Source: Rahnella variigena (lineage in GTDB: Bacteria > Pseudomonadota > Gammaproteobacteria > Enterobacterales > Enterobacteriaceae). Taken from it: a stretch of 64,000 bases of DNA. Position numbers and translations under genes: made by a program. Shown one piece after another: positions 61,348 to 64,000 of this stretch. The first letter of the stretch is position 1, and each line of letters opens with the position of its first letter. The notes beneath the pieces are model-generated. The model was not told where the DNA came from and made no database searches. It worked only from the letters and a program-made list of their open reading frames with translations. The stretch spans positions 3,348,001 through 3,412,000 of the forward strand of contig NZ_NSDJ01000001.1 of the NCBI RefSeq assembly GCF_003610915.1. Reading direction: 5' to 3'.

Positions 61348-62154
61348 TTACTTCGTCACGTCAGCACCAAACCACTTTTCAGAGATCTTCGCGAGTGAGC
61401 CGTCTTTCTGCATTTCAGCAATCGCCGTGTTGATTGCCGCCAGCAGTTCAGGGTTGTCCTTACGGATTGCTACGCCGGATTCCTGACGGGAGAACGGTGC
61501 GCCTGCAACAGCCAGGGTATCACCGGTTTTCTTCACCAGATCCAGTGCCGCCAGACGGTCAACCAGAATCGCATTGATACGGCCTACGCGCAGATCCTGA
61601 TATTTGGTCGGGTCATCATCATAAGTACGGACATCAACACCTGGCACGTTTGCACGCAGCCATTGTTCGTAGTTAGTACCCAGACCCACGCCGACTTTTT
61701 TGCCTTTCAGATCTTCAGGTTTGGTAATCGAGCTTTCTGCGCCCTTCTTCACCAGCGCCTGAATACCGGACACGGTGTATGGCGTAGAGAAATCGTATTT
61801 TTTCTGGCGCTCAGGAGAAATGGTCACCTGGTTGATAACCACATCAATACGCTTGGATTCCAGTGAAGCCAGCATACCGTCCCATTTGGTCGGTTGCAGT
61901 TTAGCTTTCACGCCCATGTGCTGTGCCAGCGCATCAGCGAAATCCACTTCAAAACCGGTCAGTTTGCCGTCTTCACCCTGGAAACTGAACGGAGGATACG
62001 TACCTTCAAGACCGACAATCAATGTGCCGCGATCTTTGACTTTCTTCAGTAAACCTTCATCCGCAAAGCTGTTGCTGATAAGCCCGGTGGATAATGTCAC
62101 GGCCACTGCCCCGAGGACTAAACGACGACGTAACGCTGAAAAACCCATATTCAC
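61348..62154 (-). CDS. tcyJ: L-cystine-binding protein TcyJ (FliY)
   Basis: A 268-residue periplasmic SBP_bac_3 protein with a signal peptide (RLVLGAVAVTLSTGLISNSFA). DRGTLIVGLEGTYPPFSFQGEDGKLTGFEVDFADALAQ follows, with ligand-pocket segments typical of cystine binders. In E. coli it lies directly after fliZ; here dcyD intervenes. Confidence 0.93.
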   Translation of the reverse strand: MNMGFSALRRRLVLGAVAVTLSTGLISNSFADEGLLKKVKDRGTLIVGLEGTYPPFSFQGEDGKLTGFEVDFADALAQHMGVKAKLQPTKWDGMLASLESKRIDVVINQVTISPERQKKYDFSTPYTVSGIQALVKKGAESSITKPEDLKGKKVGVGLGTNYEQWLRANVPGVDVRTYDDDPTKYQDLRVGRINAILVDRLAALDLVKKTGDTLAVAGAPFSRQESGVAIRKDNPELLAAINTAIAEMQKDGSLAKISEKWFGADVTK

Positions 62155-62283
62155 CTCAATTATTGTTCATTATAAAAAGTTATATGCCTTACTGATTTGC
62201 GCACAGTAGCACCGGTCGCATCAGTTATCAGGAATATAATTCTATAATCTTAGCTCAAAAAAGCATAAGCGCATTTTAGGCGA

Positions 62284-63294
62284 TCAAACTTGCGGATGAT
62301 ACGCAAACAGTGCCGGTGCGCCACCCGTGTGAATGAACAGGATCGGGCCTTCATCCGGGAACAAACCACGCTCGATGCCGTCGAGCAATCCGGCCATCGC
62401 TTTGCCGGTATACACCGGATCCAGCAGCATGGCTTCCTGCTCTGCAAGCAGTTTTACTGCTGCCATTCCGGCTTCGTTCGGCTCACCGTAGCGCGGAGCA
62501 AAATACTCATCCCACAAAATAACCGGCGGCGCATTGTCATCAAACTGAAGCGATGTTGCCAGTTCACGGGCAATGGCTTCCACTTTCGGACGCTGATCCT
62601 GCGCACTGCGTGACACTGTCACGCCAATCAGTTGCGTGTCAGGCATTAAATGATGCAGTGCGACCGCCAGCCCGGCGTGAGTTCCCGCACTGCCGGAAGC
62701 CACCACGACGGCGCTGAAATCAACAAAATTGGCCGAAGACTGCTCGGCGATTTCCAGTGCGCACTGCACATAGCCCAGCGCACCGAGCGCATTCGAGCCG
62801 CCGACCGGCACAACGTACGGACGGAACCCCTGCGCTTCCAGACGTTCAGCCTGTTCTGCCAGCTGCGCCATCGGATCATGCAGCGCGTCGCACATCACCA
62901 CTTCCACATTAAATAAATCCAGCAGCAGACGGTTACCGTTAGTCAGATAATTGGCTTCTGTGGTGCCGATGGGGTTTTCCAGCAGCGCCACGCATTTCAG
63001 ACCCAGCTTGGCGGCAACGGCCGCTGTCTGACGCACATGGTTAGACTGAATGGCCCCGGCGGTCACCAGCGTATCTGCGCCTTCTGCCAGCGCAGCGGCG
63101 GCCAGATATTCCAGCTTACGCAGCTTGTTGCCGCCCAGCGCCAGCGGCGTGATGTCGTCGCGCTTAATGTAAATATCGCGTCCGGTGAATTCCGAGAGAC
63201 GATGAAGTTTCTCCAGCGGCGTCGGGCTGCTTAAGAGTTCGAGACGGTCAAAGGCTTCCAGCCGGGTTTTAAGCAAAGAAATTTTAGCAGGCAC
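62284..63294 (-). CDS. dcyD: D-cysteine desulfhydrase DcyD
   Basis: About 336 residues of the PLP-dependent ACC deaminase/D-cysteine desulfhydrase family. The PLP lysine is Lys57 in [34 protein letters not shown] and the C-terminal [14 protein letters not shown] match E. coli DcyD. It converts D-cysteine to pyruvate, ammonia and sulfide. No ATG is available at the right place. I chose the GTG at 63294 because AGGGG lies 6 nt upstream; a GTG six codons earlier is the alternative. Gene order differs from E. coli, with dcyD ahead of tcyJ. Confidence 0.92.
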   Translation of the reverse strand: MPAKISLLKTRLEAFDRLELLSSPTPLEKLHRLSEFTGRDIYIKRDDITPLALGGNKLRKLEYLAAAALAEGADTLVTAGAIQSNHVRQTAAVAAKLGLKCVALLENPIGTTEANYLTNGNRLLLDLFNVEVVMCDALHDPMAQLAEQAERLEAQGFRPYVVPVGGSNALGALGYVQCALEIAEQSSANFVDFSAVVVASGSAGTHAGLAVALHHLMPDTQLIGVTVSRSAQDQRPKVEAIARELATSLQFDDNAPPVILWDEYFAPRYGEPNEAGMAAVKLLAEQEAMLLDPVYTGKAMAGLLDGIERGLFPDEGPILFIHTGGAPALFAYHPQV

Positions 63295-63421
63295 AATGTT
63301 CCCCTGACGCACAGACGTGTCGCCGTGCGAAGTCGTTATAGTCGAAGTTGGGTAGAGTCTGGAGAATGGTAATAAAGTCAGTATATGAAGAATTTATACT
63401 TTGCGCAGAGCGGGATGCAAG

Positions 63422-63455
63422 ACAAAAAAACAGGCCCCCGCAGGAGCCTGTTTGT
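63422..63455 (-). terminator. Rho-independent terminator downstream of fliZ
   Basis: On the minus strand the stem AACAGGCTCC / GGGGGCCTGTT-type arms run into a tract of seven T. It lies 10 bp past the fliZ stop and separates fliZ from dcyD. Confidence 0.8.
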
Positions 63456-63463
63456 GTGTTGCG

Positions 63464-63970
63464 TTATGCAGATTTCTGCCAGGCCAGATACTGGTCGTAT
63501 TTGCGCAGGGCAATACGGTAGTTATCGTGTCCCGCCACCGGCAAATCACTGATGATCCGCTGGTGGATGCTATCCCCGGAAAGTTTATCCAGAGGATAGT
63601 TATTGGCAGAGAGGATTTCATCCAGACGGCGGAGGCGGACAACGTACTCGCGCACCGTGCTGTGATTCATCTCAGTCTGTTCGAACAGATATTGCTTAAA
63701 CGCCATAATGTCGAAATAAGACGAATGGCTGTTACAGCTTATCTCACTGCAAAAACGACACAGTGCGGTCAGTTCCTGCGACAGGTTGTGCCACACGTCA
63801 TCATCAATAGGCTGATCCATCTTGGCGATGGCCTCTTTATTGATGATTTGCCCGCGAAACACCAAGGCCATCCTGTCGAGTTCTTTTGCACACTGTGAGC
63901 AGTGAGTCTGACTGTGTTTAAAATCTTTAAGATAACGGCTTAAAGGCCTTGTTTTGATTCCCGCTGGCAT
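63464..63970 (-). CDS. fliZ: Flagellar regulator FliZ
   Basis: A 168-residue protein with the FliZ features: RTRPLSRYLKDFKHSQTHCS-like start, paired CXXC/HC motifs (HCSQCAKELDR and CRFCSEISCNSH), and a SAM-like/integrase-like DNA-binding part (TVREYVVRLRRLDEILSANN). FliZ represses sigma-S-dependent genes and favours motility in enterics. AGGAATAAATTT precedes the ATG. fliA is expected immediately upstream, outside the window. Confidence 0.93.
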   Translation of the reverse strand: MPAGIKTRPLSRYLKDFKHSQTHCSQCAKELDRMALVFRGQIINKEAIAKMDQPIDDDVWHNLSQELTALCRFCSEISCNSHSSYFDIMAFKQYLFEQTEMNHSTVREYVVRLRRLDEILSANNYPLDKLSGDSIHQRIISDLPVAGHDNYRIALRKYDQYLAWQKSA

Positions 63971-64000
63971 AAATTTATTCCTGATAAGGGATATAAAATG

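Overview
The window looks like the chromosome of a motile, facultatively anaerobic member of the Enterobacterales, most like the Yersiniaceae (Rahnella, Ewingella or Serratia type). The reasons are an enteric-type flg cluster, narGHJI, chaA/chaB/chaC, yohJK, a cystine locus attached to fliZ, an OmpC/OmpF-type porin, and ERIC-like intergenic repeats. This placement rests on gene content and order, not on a database search.

Layout. 1-2.2 kb: the end of an MFS transporter, an RpiR-type regulator and an iron-type alcohol dehydrogenase. 2.4-12.9 kb (minus strand): a nine-gene unit that appears to import and break down peptides containing D-amino acids. It holds a DgcN-like D-glutamate N-acetyltransferase, a DgcA/YcjG-like enolase-superfamily epimerase, a complete GsiABCD-type peptide/glutathione importer, a DmpA-type P1 aminopeptidase, a DppA-type D-aminopeptidase and a LysR regulator. 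A family of short GC-rich palindromes is scattered through it, including a 56-bp tandem array between gsiB and gsiC. 13.2-16.8 kb: a porin with a long regulatory region and an MsbA-type ABC exporter. 16.9-23.9 kb: two small unknown genes and a five-gene chaperone-usher fimbrial operon (pilin, chaperone, usher, tip adhesin, second chaperone). 24.5-26.8 kb: a CSS-EAL c-di-GMP phosphodiesterase and a LuxR-type regulator. RcsAB-box matches lie upstream of both the pilin gene and this regulator. 27.1-32.1 kb: a second peptide/nickel-family ABC importer. 32.5-33.6 kb: yohJK, followed by two tandem ERIC-like elements.

34.0-46.2 kb: the flagellar flg cluster, with flgBCDEFGHIJKL on the minus strand and flgA and flgMN on the plus strand. 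Strong sigma-28 promoter matches precede flgK and flgM. 46.2-46.9 kb: a HigBA-like toxin-antitoxin pair. 47.2-50.0 kb: chaC, chaB and chaA. 50.0-50.6 kb: an unusual noncoding stretch dense in inverted repeats. 50.9-57.6 kb: narIJHG, whose upstream region has a perfect FNR box and a NarL/NarP 7-2-7 site, with an ERIC-like element between the FNR box and narG. 58.1-59.8 kb: a ClC chloride channel/antiporter with CBS domains. 59.9-63.3 kb: the L-cystine importer and D-cysteine desulfhydrase genes. 63.5-64.0 kb: fliZ, whose usual partner fliA should lie just beyond the window.

The most coherent biological story is the D-peptide/D-glutamate catabolic island at 2.4-12.9 kb. The second is a fimbrial island whose phosphodiesterase and LuxR-type regulator appear to be tied to the Rcs envelope-stress pathway, which in enterics also represses flagella.
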